Assembly: GCA_900105225.1 (NCBI GenBank)
Contig: LT629764.1
Span: forward strand, 1,231,501-1,295,500
Length of the DNA stretch: 64,000 nt
Direction of reading: 5' to 3'
DNA from: Paenibacillaceae bacterium GAS479
GTDB taxonomy: Bacteria > Bacillota > Bacilli > Paenibacillales > Paenibacillaceae
The notes below the pieces were generated by a model, which saw nothing but the letters and a program-made list of their open reading frames with translations, had not been told where the DNA came from and did not search any database. The first letter of the stretch is position 1; each line of letters starts with the position of its first letter. Position numbers and translations under genes: made by a program. Below are positions 46,090 through 55,256 of this stretch, piece by piece.

Positions 46090-46410
46090 AATATGAATTC
46101 TTCATCAGTGGCGCCTAGTTATTGCGCGGCTGCTTCACTTGAATTCTTCGCCAGTAGCGCCTAGCTTTTGTTCGGTTGCTTCACTTGAACTCTTCGCTGG
46201 AGGCACCAAGATATTCCTCAATTACTCCATCTGAATTCTTCGCAAGCAGCCCACTCTATTTCTCGCCGCCCACTGCACTCACATTCTTCGCATGCGGCCG
46301 ATCAGCCACCCACTGCACTCACATTCTTCGCATGCGGCCGATCAGCCACCCACTGCATTCACATTCATCGCATGCAGCCGATCCTCTGTTCACTGCACTT
46401 ACATTCCACC
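46090..46410. repeat. Degenerate tandem repeats of 46 then 40 bases
   Basis: From about 46094 a unit GAATTCTTCGCCAGTAGCGC...GCTTCACTT is repeated four times at 46-base spacing with growing divergence, then a related 40-base unit ATTCTTCGCATGCGGCCGAT...CACTGCACTCAC is repeated about three times up to the CDF gene stop. No gene is seen. It looks like an older, decaying counterpart of the cleaner arrays in this window. Confidence 0.7.
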
Positions 46411-46413
46411 CGC

Positions 46414-47295
46414 TCAGGCTAGCTCGCAAGGTTCCACATGAACGTGGACATGCATAATGTCATGCTTGCGCTCCATCCGCCGCTCGATCTCGTCGCTGAT
46501 CCGATGGCTTTCCACCAAGCTCAGCTTGGCATCCACAAGTACGATCACATCGATGAGCACATGGCTGCCGTGTACGCGAGCTTTGAGATCCTTAATCGAT
46601 TTGACGCCCTCCACCTTTTCAATGGAGCTTCTCAGCGTCAGCAGCTCAACATCATCGAAGCCGTCCGTCAGCGCATGTGTAGAGCTGTAGAAGATATCCC
46701 ATGCCGTTTTGCAAATGATTATACCGACCGCAATTGCAGCCACCGCGTCCAACCAGTTCAGTCCAAGTGCAGCGCCGCCGATGCCGACTGCAGCACCGAT
46801 ACTCACGAGCGCATCGGACAGATTGTCCTTGGCCGCTGCATCCAGCGCTTGGCTCTTGATCTGCGCAGCAAGCTTGCGATTGTACATATAAACCCCGTAC
46901 ATCGCAATTGCAGATACGATCGCTACGACTGCCGACAGAATATTAGGTGCTTCCTCCCGACCTTTAAACAACGATTGAACAGAGCTTATGAGCACCTGCA
47001 AGCCCACCGTCGCCATAATGAAAGAGGCGATGAGCGAGGCAATCGTCTCTGCCCTGAAATGGCCGTATGGATGGTCTTTGTCCGGCGGCTTTTGCGCAAT
47101 ACGCAGGCCGATCAGCACGGCAAAGGATGCTACGATATCGGTCAAGTTATTGAAGCCGTCCGCAGTAAGAGCCTCTGAGGCGAAAAAATACCCAGCCGCA
47201 AGCTTAGCAGCTGACAGTATCAGATAGGCTGCTATGCTGACCCAGGCGCCTCTTTCCCCTTTACGCATATCGGCGTATTGTTGTTCGGTTGACAC
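46414..47295 (-). CDS. Cation diffusion facilitator (CDF) metal exporter
   Basis: A 293-residue membrane antiporter that pumps divalent metal out of the cell in exchange for protons. About six membrane segments, with transport-site motifs ALTADGFNNLTDIVAS in helix 2 and DAAAKDNLSDALVS in helix 5; the DHPYGHFRAE loop between helices 2 and 3 is typical. The replacement of the usual H-x3-D by N-x3-D (and D-x3-D) favours Mn2+ over Zn2+ as substrate. The C-terminal cytoplasmic domain ends in a His-rich tail (HDIMHVHVHVEP). A GTG start at 47295 follows GAGAGGGG with ten bases between. Confidence 0.92.
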   Translation of the reverse strand: MSTEQQYADMRKGERGAWVSIAAYLILSAAKLAAGYFFASEALTADGFNNLTDIVASFAVLIGLRIAQKPPDKDHPYGHFRAETIASLIASFIMATVGLQVLISSVQSLFKGREEAPNILSAVVAIVSAIAMYGVYMYNRKLAAQIKSQALDAAAKDNLSDALVSIGAAVGIGGAALGLNWLDAVAAIAVGIIICKTAWDIFYSSTHALTDGFDDVELLTLRSSIEKVEGVKSIKDLKARVHGSHVLIDVIVLVDAKLSLVESHRISDEIERRMERKHDIMHVHVHVEPCELA

Positions 47296-47570
47296 TGATT
47301 TTCTTCCCCTCTCAAAGCAACTTCTCCTACCTTAACTTTGTGATCCCTAGTGGGTCTAGAGAAACATTGTTGTCCTAGTGCGCCTTTTTGTGGTTCCGCG
47401 CAACACTTTCAGCCTTGAGCAACGGGGATTAGGTTGCCCAGTGACTGGTATTTTCACCCTTGCCGTTAATGAAATTTTTGCACCCCATTAGCAAAAAAAA
47501 TATTCACGCAGAGCAAAAAAAGGCCTATGCCAGTGGCCCTTCCCTCCTCGTTCTTCAATTGAACACAAAA
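47296..47570. other. Gap without a recognised gene
   Basis: About 275 bases upstream of the CDF gene. I see short A-runs and one weak GGCC-type palindrome near 47523-47540 but no credible frame, RNA or strong promoter. Confidence 0.5.
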
Positions 47571-47605
47571 GAAACCCTGCCGTCTTGAAACAAGACGTGG
47601 GTTTC
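47571..47605 (-). terminator. Intrinsic terminator of the zinc-ribbon gene
   Basis: GAAACCC and CGTCTTG arms pair with CAAGACG and GGGTTTC with a small bulge; minus-strand continuation TTTTGTG. It lies 115 bases after the stop at 47721. Confidence 0.7.
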
Positions 47606-47720
47606 TCAACACTCTGATGGCCTCATCAAGAGGCCTCCTCATTCAATTATCTATGCTACTACGGTTTCTCATGTTCATTTGCAACTCTCTCGCTATCCGC
47701 CATCCCGTGTATCCGCCTCG

Positions 47721-48203
47721 CTACTGCCAGGAAGCGAGCTCGCTTCCGCAGCGCGTGCAGCGTCGGGCATCCAGCGGATTCTCGGCCTTGCAGCGGCCGC
47801 ATAAAACATGCACCTGGCCTTCCAGCTGCAGCGGCGGCAATACGCTTTCCTCGGGAAATGCCGCGCCACAGTCCCGGCAGAAATGCGCCTGATGATCGGC
47901 CTCACGTCCGCAGGCCGAGCACGCTTTGAGCGCCTTGAGCCTGCGAATCTGCCCTTCTAGCTGCGTAATCTGTCCCTCTGCGGCGACGATCTGCTGGCAG
48001 AGCTGGAACGCCTTATCATGTGAACTGGCGATATTGTCCTTCATATAAGCGGTGAATACTGCTTCGCCTATTTCCTTCTTGTACCGCGAAATGTCGCGCT
48101 GCCTTAGCGCAACCTGTGATTTTAGCCGAGCAGTCTCCATCGTCTGCTGCGCCGCTTTGGCTGCTTCAGCGGCACCCTGCTTCATTTTATCAAATATGGA
48201 CAT
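47721..48203 (-). CDS. Coiled-coil zinc-ribbon protein
   Basis: A 160-residue cytoplasmic protein. Residues 1-90 are helical and charged, with heptad-like spacing (MKQGAAEAAKAAQQTME; ALRQRDISRYKKEIGEAV; AEGQITQLEGQIRRLKAL). Two zinc ribbons follow: C-SAC-G with C-RDC (about 95-115), and C-GRC with C-TRC (about 135-155). The same build (phage-shock-like helix plus zinc ribbon) is common in Firmicutes proteins of unknown function. It stands alone between the CDF exporter and the desaturase system. Confidence 0.8.
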   Translation of the reverse strand: MSIFDKMKQGAAEAAKAAQQTMETARLKSQVALRQRDISRYKKEIGEAVFTAYMKDNIASSHDKAFQLCQQIVAAEGQITQLEGQIRRLKALKACSACGREADHQAHFCRDCGAAFPEESVLPPLQLEGQVHVLCGRCKAENPLDARRCTRCGSELASWQ

Positions 48204-48325
48204 GCTTCCACTCCCCGCTCCCGGAATGAGGGTTCTGACTCTAGGCTACAACATCCCATGCTTGACCGGCAACTGCAACAATCACCCACATCATCCCGGC
48301 TTTCTCCTATAAATTAGGCCAAGGC

Positions 48326-48391
48326 ATGACAATTGTCATATCGGATCACTGACGCATATGACTGCCGCACCCGGTTTCGGGTCAGTATACT
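48326..48391 (+). promoter_or_regulatory. DesR-type operator and promoter of the desaturase gene
   Basis: A 14-base perfect palindrome ATGACAATTGTCAT (48326-48339), then a looser second site CTGACGCATATGACTG (48349-48364). A -10 box TATACT lies at 48386-48391 with no good -35, as expected for an activator-dependent promoter. The sites fall near -72 to -59 and -49 to -34 of the predicted start, close to the DesR-P layout known upstream of B. subtilis des. Confidence 0.6.
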
Positions 48392-48441
48392 TGATGTAAT
48401 AGCCTGAGTGGATTTTACACTCTCGCATCCAGGAGGCAGCC

Positions 48442-49551
48442 ATGTCACAAACGAAACAGCTACGTAAAATGATCGCTCCCTTTGAGCAAAACAATCAGTC
48501 TGCCAGCATTCGTCAACTGTTCAACACGCTGCCACCTTTTCTCCTGTTGTGGCTCGCCGCTTACGCCAGCCTGCAGGTTTCCTATGCCTTGACATTATTA
48601 TTCGCCGCTCTTTCTGCCGGATTTCTGATCCGCAGCTTCATTATTTTTCATGACTGTTGTCACGGGTCGTTTTTCCGCAACCGCCGGGCTAATGATATTA
48701 CCGGGACGATATTGGGCATCCTGACCATGTTCCCCTATGAACAGTGGAAGCATAGCCATAATATCCATCATGCCGGCAGCGGCAACCTCGAAAAGCGCGG
48801 CACGGGTGACATGTGGCTGCTAACCGTTCGCGAATACGAAGAAGCTTCAACTTGGACGAAAATTCGTTACCGCATTTACCGCAACCCGCTCGTACTGTTT
48901 GGAATTGGTCCTTTCGCCTTGGTTGTGCTCGGCTACCGCTTCAACGCCAAGGGAGCTAGGCGCAAAGAGCGGATGAACACGTATCTGACCAACGTAAGCA
49001 TCGTTGTCCTATTCGCTCTCGTCATCTGGGCGATCGGCTGGCAGGCGTTCCTGCTCGTACACGTTCCGGTATTCTGGATTTCTGGAGCTGCTGGTATTTG
49101 GCTGTTCTACGTGCAACATCAGTTCGAAGACTCTTACTTCGAGCATCAGGAAGACTGGGATTATGTGAAAGCCGCTGTAGAAGGCAGTTCCTACTATAAA
49201 TTGCCCCGATGGATGCAGTTTCTGACTGGCAACATCGGCTTCCATCATGTGCATCATCTGAGCCCGCGCGTACCGAACTATTACTTGCAGCAGGCGCATG
49301 AAGCTGCCCCACCGCTCGCCCATGCGACGACGATCACACTCGGCACCAGCCTGCAGTCGCTCCGCTTCAACCTTTGGGATGACGAGCGCCGCCAGTTCGT
49401 TAGCTTCCGCGAAGGCATCCGCCGCATAGCCGAAGGACGCCAATCCGGCAAGTCTGCTGGTCAGAACACTGACAAAGCCTCTCCAGCGCAGACGATAAAC
49501 CCGCCAGTTGTTGTCCTGAAAACAAACGACAAAGCCGCTTCCGGCAGCTAA
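48442..49551 (+). CDS. des: Membrane acyl-lipid fatty acid desaturase
   Basis: Puts a cis double bond into phospholipid acyl chains after a drop in temperature. The 369-residue membrane enzyme has three His boxes for the di-iron centre: H70-DCC-H74, H106-NI-HH110 and HHVHH near residue 270 (GFHHVHHLSPRVPNY). Four membrane segments. The C-terminal 40 residues are polar and of low complexity. It is followed by a hairpin and then the DesK/DesR two-component system, the same order as in B. subtilis, which supports the Delta5-desaturase assignment; the bond position is not shown by sequence. Confidence 0.92.
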   Translation: MSQTKQLRKMIAPFEQNNQSASIRQLFNTLPPFLLLWLAAYASLQVSYALTLLFAALSAGFLIRSFIIFHDCCHGSFFRNRRANDITGTILGILTMFPYEQWKHSHNIHHAGSGNLEKRGTGDMWLLTVREYEEASTWTKIRYRIYRNPLVLFGIGPFALVVLGYRFNAKGARRKERMNTYLTNVSIVVLFALVIWAIGWQAFLLVHVPVFWISGAAGIWLFYVQHQFEDSYFEHQEDWDYVKAAVEGSSYYKLPRWMQFLTGNIGFHHVHHLSPRVPNYYLQQAHEAAPPLAHATTITLGTSLQSLRFNLWDDERRQFVSFREGIRRIAEGRQSGKSAGQNTDKASPAQTINPPVVVLKTNDKAASGS

Positions 49552-49561
49552 AATATTAACA

Positions 49562-49595
49562 AGAACGGCAAGGGGCTTCTGCTCCTTGCCGTTCT
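49562..49595 (+). terminator. Hairpin between des and desK
   Basis: AGAACGGCAAGG pairs perfectly with CCTTGCCGTTCT across ten bases. The following T-run is short (TCTCTCC), so it is probably a partial terminator or processing site separating des from desKR. Confidence 0.6.
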
Positions 49596-49683
49596 CTCCG
49601 TCCGATGCATGTCCATAGAAAAATATGCTACACTGGCAATATAATCTACTTAGCGCCGGCGTGCGGCAAGGAGCCGATCCGAC

Positions 49684-50823
49684 ATGCAACAAAAATGGCA
49701 TCAGGTCATTCCGAGAAACACGGGTCTGGGACCCTATATTTGGTTGGCCTTTATTATTCTGCCTTTTTATTTTATTTTCCGCTTCTCGGATACGGCAAGC
49801 ATCATTGTCGGCAGCCAGATGGTTGCCGTCTTTTTTTTCCTACATCAGCTGACGCGGAAGGGCCGCGGTTGGCGGATGTATACGGCCCTCTCCATTCAGA
49901 TGGCCATCTCAGCTCTAATGACGGTTTATTTCCATTACCCCTACTTCGGCTTTTTCCTGGCGTTCTACATCGGCAATACTCGCAGCAGAGGCGGGTTTCT
50001 GAGTCTGTACATCGTGCACCTGGTGCTCGTTGCCGTTTCGATCTACACTACCTATGCAATGAAAAACGCCTTTTTCGTTCAACAGTCGCCGTTCATCGTC
50101 ATTCTACTGCTTGGGGTTTCGGTGATGCCGTTCAGCCGCTACAACTGGCTTAAGCAGGAACGGCTCCAGGATCAGTTGGAAGACGCCAACAAACGCATCT
50201 CCGATCTGCTCGTGCGGGAGGAGCGGCAGCGTATCGCACTGGATCTGCATGATACACTCGGCCAACAGCTGTCGCTCATCCGCCTCAAAAGTGACCTCGC
50301 CGGGAAGCTTGTCAACAAAGATCCAGAGCGGGCGCGCAATGAGATGGCTGATGTGCATCAGACGGCGCGAATCGCGCTTCAGGAAGTCAGAGACATGGTT
50401 TCCCATATGCGCGGCGCAAGGCTCGAGGATGAACTAGGTCGAGTGGGTCAAATTCTCAAAGCCGCAGAAATCGAGTTTATCCTTGAAGGCGACTCCAAGC
50501 TTTCCCATACTTCCCGCTTTACCGAGAATGTGCTGAGCATGTGCATCAAGGAAGCTGTCACTAATGTCGTGAAGCATAGCCGAGCAAGCTGCTGCCTCGT
50601 TCGCATCGAGCAAAAGCCAGATCTGATCCGGGTGCTTGTCAAAGATAATGGCGTCGGTCTTAAACCTCGTAAAGCGTTGGATCGTGGGAACGGCCTGCAA
50701 GGCATGAAGGAGCGGCTGGAATTTATCAACGGAAGCTTGGAAATAACAGGAAATGAAGGCACAGCCATACACATGAAAGCCCCCCACAACATCAGCCGGA
50801 GGGAAAAGGAGGATACCCTATGA
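49684..50823 (+). CDS. desK: DesK-type membrane thermosensor histidine kinase
   Basis: A 379-residue sensor kinase with four or five membrane segments (residues 15-150) that respond to membrane thickness, a two-helix linker (QLEDANKRISDLLVREE), a HisKA_3 domain with phospho-acceptor His189 (RQRIALDLHDTLGQQLSLIR; B. subtilis DesK uses His188), and an ATP-binding domain with CIKEAVTNVVKHS, VKDNGVGL and GNGLQGMKERL. Its last four bases overlap desR. Directly behind the desaturase, so it should switch DesR to the phosphorylated form in the cold. Confidence 0.93.
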   Translation: MQQKWHQVIPRNTGLGPYIWLAFIILPFYFIFRFSDTASIIVGSQMVAVFFFLHQLTRKGRGWRMYTALSIQMAISALMTVYFHYPYFGFFLAFYIGNTRSRGGFLSLYIVHLVLVAVSIYTTYAMKNAFFVQQSPFIVILLLGVSVMPFSRYNWLKQERLQDQLEDANKRISDLLVREERQRIALDLHDTLGQQLSLIRLKSDLAGKLVNKDPERARNEMADVHQTARIALQEVRDMVSHMRGARLEDELGRVGQILKAAEIEFILEGDSKLSHTSRFTENVLSMCIKEAVTNVVKHSRASCCLVRIEQKPDLIRVLVKDNGVGLKPRKALDRGNGLQGMKERLEFINGSLEITGNEGTAIHMKAPHNISRREKEDTL

Positions 50824-51419
50824 TCCGCATCGTTCTGGCCGAAGACCAGCGACTACTGCTTGGCGCGCTCGGCTCTTTAATCGATTTGGAGGAAGATATG
50901 CAGGTCGTCGGCCAGGCGGCCAACGGTCAGGCGGCCGTCGAGCTCGTGAGCAGGCACAAACCGGATATTTGTATCATGGACATCGAGATGCCTGTGATGA
51001 ACGGGCTGGAGGCCGCCGAGAAACTGAAGGAAAGCGGCTGCAAGGTGATGATTCTGACCACGTTTGCCCGGTCAGGATATTTCGAACGAGCGCTCAAGGC
51101 AGGCGTCCAAGCCTATCTTCTTAAAGACAGCTCTAGTGAGGAGCTAGCCATCTCAATCCGCAGCGTCATGGAGGGCCGCAGGCTGTATGCTCCGGAGCTC
51201 GTGGACGAGGTGTACAATGAAGGCAATCCACTCACCGAGCGGGAACGCGAAGTAATGGAGCTTGTATCCGCAGGCAAAAACACGAAGGAAATAGCCAGCC
51301 AGCTGTATCTGTCCAGCGGAACGGTACGCAATTACATCTCGGTCATTCTGGACAAACTGGGCGTAAGCAATCGAATCGAAGCCGTTTCCCGCTTCAAAGA
51401 AAAGGGCTGGTTTAAGTAA
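50820..51419 (+). CDS. desR: DesR-type response regulator
   Basis: A 199-residue NarL-family regulator. The receiver has D9/D10-like acidic residues (LAEDQ), the phosphorylated Asp54 in CIMDIEMPVMNG, Thr (ILTTFAR) and Lys (YLLKDSS). The C-terminal LuxR-type helix-turn-helix reads LTEREREVMELVSAGKNTKEIASQLYLSSGTVRNY in two helices, the order expected for this family. It should bind the palindrome upstream of des. Translation is coupled to desK by a four-base overlap. Confidence 0.94.
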   Translation: MIRIVLAEDQRLLLGALGSLIDLEEDMQVVGQAANGQAAVELVSRHKPDICIMDIEMPVMNGLEAAEKLKESGCKVMILTTFARSGYFERALKAGVQAYLLKDSSSEELAISIRSVMEGRRLYAPELVDEVYNEGNPLTEREREVMELVSAGKNTKEIASQLYLSSGTVRNYISVILDKLGVSNRIEAVSRFKEKGWFK

Positions 51420-51637
51420 AACCCCTACGTCCTTAAATAACCTGTCATGCAGCTACGCTCGCAATCTTAGATAGCCGTCCCGATGCTCCTTTTTCAGAAG
51501 TTTTACTCTGCAGCCTTTCATCCCCGGATGATTGGCTTTTTTGCTGTATACGCAATAATAACCATATGTACATATTTCCAGAAAAGGATGTGCAAACTAA
51601 CCCATACCAAATCTCTTGTCAAAAGGGAGCGTCTGCC

Positions 51638-53005
51638 ATGTCACGCCTGCTGGCCAGCCTGCACCGCCTGCACACCGAAAAAGAAAGCGGCAGGCTACTT
51701 GAAGAGCTCAACGACCTTTTTAATGACTCATTTGACTATGTATCCACTAAAATCGGAAATAGCGGCGATAACGAGGTATACCTCTGTTATTTTGCTACCC
51801 TCTGCCAAAACTCCAGGCTGCGCTTTGCGTTCGACGAAGATGAATCCAGTCTGGCGATTCGGTTGAAAGAGTACGAGGGGACTCCAGTCTCTGAGGGTGA
51901 CACGAAAAAATGTGAACTTGCGCTATGCAGCGGATCGGCTGTGTTATGCTTTCGCGGCTCTACGACAGGTCTTATTCTCAATCTTCAGGAAGTTCAGCAG
52001 CGCAGCCTCGACTCACCTTATACTGAGACGGTTTTGCAAGGTCCCCTTTATGCATTCAATGAGAATTTGGAGGTCAATGCGGCGTTGATCCGCCAGCGGT
52101 TACGCACGTCCCAGCTCAAGGCTTGGGAAACGACGGTCGGACGTTCCACCAACACGAGGATATTCGTAGTCTACTGTGCTGATGTGGTCGATAAGTCTTG
52201 CCTGGCTCAAGTCAAAAAGCTGCTGTCTGAGATGGACGCCGAGGGCATCCAAGATACCGGCGAGTTGCTCCGCCTGCTGGATAAGAAGCGGTTTATGCGG
52301 CTGTTTCCAAAAGCGATTTTGACCGAAAGGCCGGATCGTGTAACATCTGATCTCCTTCGAGGCAAGCTCACAATTCTCGTAGACGGCTCTCCCTTCGCTT
52401 TGGTTCTACCTGCTGTCTACACGGATTTTTGGCATTCTCCGGAGGACAGTTATGTCAATCCTTATGTATCGATTTTTCAAAATACCCTTCGCTTTCTAGC
52501 CATGTCAGTCAACTTGTTTCTGCCCGCATTCTATGTGGCGCTTACCTCCATAAATGTAGATGTCAACCGGCTGGAAATTAGTCTTGCTGCAGCGGCCAGC
52601 CGAGAAGGTGTGCCTTATCCGGTGTTTATTGAGACGATGCTTATGTTGATCATGATCGATTTCATTACGGAAGCAGGAACTAGGCTGCCAAAGGCAATCA
52701 GTTCTACCGTGACGATGGTCGGCGGTGTCGTGCTCGGACAAGCGATCATCCAGGCCAATATCGTGAGCAATCTGCTCGTTATCATCGTAGCGGCGACCGC
52801 TATTGCTAACTTTATCGTTATCGATTACCAGATGGGGCTGGTACAGCGGGTGCTCAAATATTTCACTGTCATCGGGGCGGCGGTTGCCGGTGTGCTCGGT
52901 ATCGTCTTCTGCGTTGCCTGCCTTGTGTTCTATTTAAGCAGCTTGGAATCTTTCGGCACGCCCTATATGACGTCCATGCTGCCCCGTAAGGGAGGAAGAA
53001 AATGA
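51638..53005 (+). CDS. Spore germination protein, GerAA/GerKA family
   Basis: Subunit A of a nutrient-germinant receptor in the spore inner membrane. The 455 residues have an N-terminal soluble domain (about 1-250), with TDRPDR-like AILTERPDRVTSDLLRGKLTILVDGSPFALVLPAVYTDF in the family order, then about five membrane segments with the diagnostic REGVPYPVFIETMLMLIMIDFITEAG and the P-x-x-ISSTVTMVGGVVLGQAI region. The start at 51638 follows AAAAGGGAG; the longer frame upstream lacks a ribosome site. First gene of a three-gene operon with four-base overlaps. Confidence 0.94.
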   Translation: MSRLLASLHRLHTEKESGRLLEELNDLFNDSFDYVSTKIGNSGDNEVYLCYFATLCQNSRLRFAFDEDESSLAIRLKEYEGTPVSEGDTKKCELALCSGSAVLCFRGSTTGLILNLQEVQQRSLDSPYTETVLQGPLYAFNENLEVNAALIRQRLRTSQLKAWETTVGRSTNTRIFVVYCADVVDKSCLAQVKKLLSEMDAEGIQDTGELLRLLDKKRFMRLFPKAILTERPDRVTSDLLRGKLTILVDGSPFALVLPAVYTDFWHSPEDSYVNPYVSIFQNTLRFLAMSVNLFLPAFYVALTSINVDVNRLEISLAAAASREGVPYPVFIETMLMLIMIDFITEAGTRLPKAISSTVTMVGGVVLGQAIIQANIVSNLLVIIVAATAIANFIVIDYQMGLVQRVLKYFTVIGAAVAGVLGIVFCVACLVFYLSSLESFGTPYMTSMLPRKGGRK

Positions 53006-54099
53006 ATAAAACCATTTCGCTGACTGGTTATGAAATGTTCTCTTTGCAAGTTCTATATGTAGGCGCCTCCGCAGGCTTCCTCTATCCTAGTCTGCTGATT
53101 AACAGCACAACCGGTCCGCTCTGGGCACCTATTTCTGTATGGGCGCTTTTAGCTTTTTCCAGCTGTATCCTGTATAGCCGTATGCTATTAAAGCTTCGCG
53201 GCAAAGAGCTCGTTCCAATCATTGTAAGCTCTCTTGGGAAGCCGGCCGCGATTATGCTGCTATTGCCTATATTGCTGTTCGTCATCGCAGCCATAACCGT
53301 CATGCTACGCTCTTTCACGGAACTAATTACGATGACTTTATTGCCGACCACCCCACTGCTTTTCCTGAACTGCATGATCTTTGCCTCATCGGGCTTGGCA
53401 GCAGCAGGACTAATGGCCATTATCCGCGCTGCCAAAGTGATATTTCTCTTGGCTGTAGGAATGATCGTGTTTCTTTTGCTGGTCGGAACGAGCGGCTCCC
53501 ATTGGGAGCTTGGCGGCCCTTGGTTTCGAATGAGTGCGGACTTTTTCACAGACGGCGATTTCTACGGAGGCTCCTTCGTCTGGATGGGATTTACCTATAT
53601 CGCCATGATTGCTCCTTTTTCAATCGAGCAAGCGCGGCTCTACCAAAAAGGCAATATGATAGCGCTCGTACTATCCGTCCTTATGGTGGCCTGTTTCATA
53701 TACATCCCCGTTATGACATTTGGCAGGGAGATGAGCAGTAGGCTGACATTCCCATTTGTCTCGAAGATGGACTCGATTTATCAATACTGGATTATCCTCG
53801 AGAACCTCACAGCGATATTCTTATCTTCTACGATGTTATGTTTGCTGCTTGTCATAGCGCTAAAGCTCAAAGCTCTGATGAGCATCACGACCAGCATTTG
53901 GCCAAAAGTTTCAATAAAGTGGGGGTTAGCCGTCGTAACGGTCATCGTTTACATCGCTGCAGAACTTATTCCAGAGTGGAGAGATTTGGAAAAATGGGTG
54001 TTTAACAGCTATTTTCTCCGCTTCTACGCGATGTTTGTCTTTCCTGGGATTACATTGGCCGGGCTGCATTTCAAGCAGAGAAAGGCGGGGGGAGCATGA
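53002..54099 (+). CDS. Spore germination permease-like protein, GerAB family
   Basis: Subunit B, the germinant-binding membrane protein of the amino acid-permease superfamily. 365 residues with about ten membrane segments; SLTGYEMFSLQVLYVGASAG at the start and the GSFVWMGFTYIAMIAPF region are typical. It overlaps the A-subunit gene by four bases and the C-subunit gene by four, so the three are made together, presumably in the forespore. Confidence 0.93.
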   Translation: MNKTISLTGYEMFSLQVLYVGASAGFLYPSLLINSTTGPLWAPISVWALLAFSSCILYSRMLLKLRGKELVPIIVSSLGKPAAIMLLLPILLFVIAAITVMLRSFTELITMTLLPTTPLLFLNCMIFASSGLAAAGLMAIIRAAKVIFLLAVGMIVFLLLVGTSGSHWELGGPWFRMSADFFTDGDFYGGSFVWMGFTYIAMIAPFSIEQARLYQKGNMIALVLSVLMVACFIYIPVMTFGREMSSRLTFPFVSKMDSIYQYWIILENLTAIFLSSTMLCLLLVIALKLKALMSITTSIWPKVSIKWGLAVVTVIVYIAAELIPEWRDLEKWVFNSYFLRFYAMFVFPGITLAGLHFKQRKAGGA

Positions 54100-55196
54100 C
54101 TTTACTCCAAAGAACGCAACGTCCCACTGCAATGTTAGCTGCAGCCCTCTGCCTGCTTCTCACGGGTGGCTGCTGGGACTCCAAAGATGTGGACAACCGC
54201 ATGTTAGTCGGAGCAATCGGTATTGAAAGTACGAAAGACGGCCGGCTGAATGCCTGGTTTCGCATGCCATTGACCACTTCGACAATCGGAAATGAAAAAG
54301 ACACTTTTTTCTCGCTCATTCAACATGGGGAAACGGTCATGGACGCGATCAACAAGCTACAGTACAAGCTTCCCAAAGCACTGGACGTTTCCTCTACTCG
54401 AGCCGTGATGTTGAGCAAAGATATCGCCAATACCGGGCTGATGCCCTATTTGGAATTCGCCGTCCGCGACCGTTCTGTTCCTCTTGATGCCGTTATCGCC
54501 ATCGTTGATGGAAATATGCATTCGATCTTTGTACGTTCCAATCCTATCGGAGAATTGACGGGAATTTACGCCAAGTTATACTTCGAACCTTATGCGGGAG
54601 GCATCCCCCGTAAAAACAAAGCCATGCTGTGGGAAGTCTATTCCAAGCTGCTTAATCCACTGCAAGCCAATCTGATTCCCGTGCTTAAGGAAGACAAAAA
54701 AAGTCTCTTTACCCAGATCGGCAACGCCTACTTTGTCGAAGATAAAATCGCCGGCATGCTCACGATGGATGAAACGCTCATTTATGAGATGATTACCCAA
54801 CGGCTGGTTCATTCCGAAATTGTGCTGATGAGCCGCTCCGACCTCAAAGTCGTCCACAAAAAAACTCGTATCAAGACCAAACTGGTCAACGGAAAACCGG
54901 TGATCAAAGTTTCCATCTGGGTTAGCGTAGCGTTGACGGACAAATCCCACAGGGAGATAAATGTCACTGAAAACACCATCAAAACGGAGTTAAACGAACT
55001 ATTGCAAAAGCTGACCCAGTCCATGCTGAAAAAAACCCAGAGCAGCGGCTCCGATATCGTCGGTTTTGGCAACTGGTACCGCGGCAGATTAAGTCCAGAC
55101 AAATATACAAGCTGGCCGGAACTTTACAGAGAAGCCGACATCGATGTTGAATACCACGTAAGGCTTCGCAATACAGGTTTGCAATTCCTGGATTAA
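54096..55196 (+). CDS. Spore germination lipoprotein, Ger(x)C family
   Basis: Subunit C of the germinant receptor. A lipoprotein signal peptide ends at Cys26 (LLLTGGC), followed by the family mark WDSKDVDNRMLVGAIGIE. The outer domain continues with SSTRAVMLSKDIANTG and a C-terminal part with HREINVTENTIKTELNELLQKL and DIVGFGNWYRGR. 366 residues, normal length. It completes the A-B-C operon. Confidence 0.93.
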   Translation: MTLLQRTQRPTAMLAAALCLLLTGGCWDSKDVDNRMLVGAIGIESTKDGRLNAWFRMPLTTSTIGNEKDTFFSLIQHGETVMDAINKLQYKLPKALDVSSTRAVMLSKDIANTGLMPYLEFAVRDRSVPLDAVIAIVDGNMHSIFVRSNPIGELTGIYAKLYFEPYAGGIPRKNKAMLWEVYSKLLNPLQANLIPVLKEDKKSLFTQIGNAYFVEDKIAGMLTMDETLIYEMITQRLVHSEIVLMSRSDLKVVHKKTRIKTKLVNGKPVIKVSIWVSVALTDKSHREINVTENTIKTELNELLQKLTQSMLKKTQSSGSDIVGFGNWYRGRLSPDKYTSWPELYREADIDVEYHVRLRNTGLQFLD

Positions 55197-55210
55197 CTAA
55201 ATAGGTTAAA

Positions 55211-55238
55211 AGCCGGACGCATGGGATGGCGTCCGGCT
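55211..55238. terminator. Terminator between the ger operon and the iron-binding protein gene
   Basis: AGCCGGACGC pairs perfectly with GCGTCCGGCT around an eight-base loop, between two convergent genes. A-rich bases before and T-rich bases after make it usable on both strands. Confidence 0.85.
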
Positions 55239-55256
55239 AACTTTGTATTCGTGTGG

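Noticed and set aside
51480-51637. Sigma-G promoter before the ger operon
   Set aside because: CATATGT and CATACCA words are present, but none has a suitable -35 at the right spacing, so I do not call a site.
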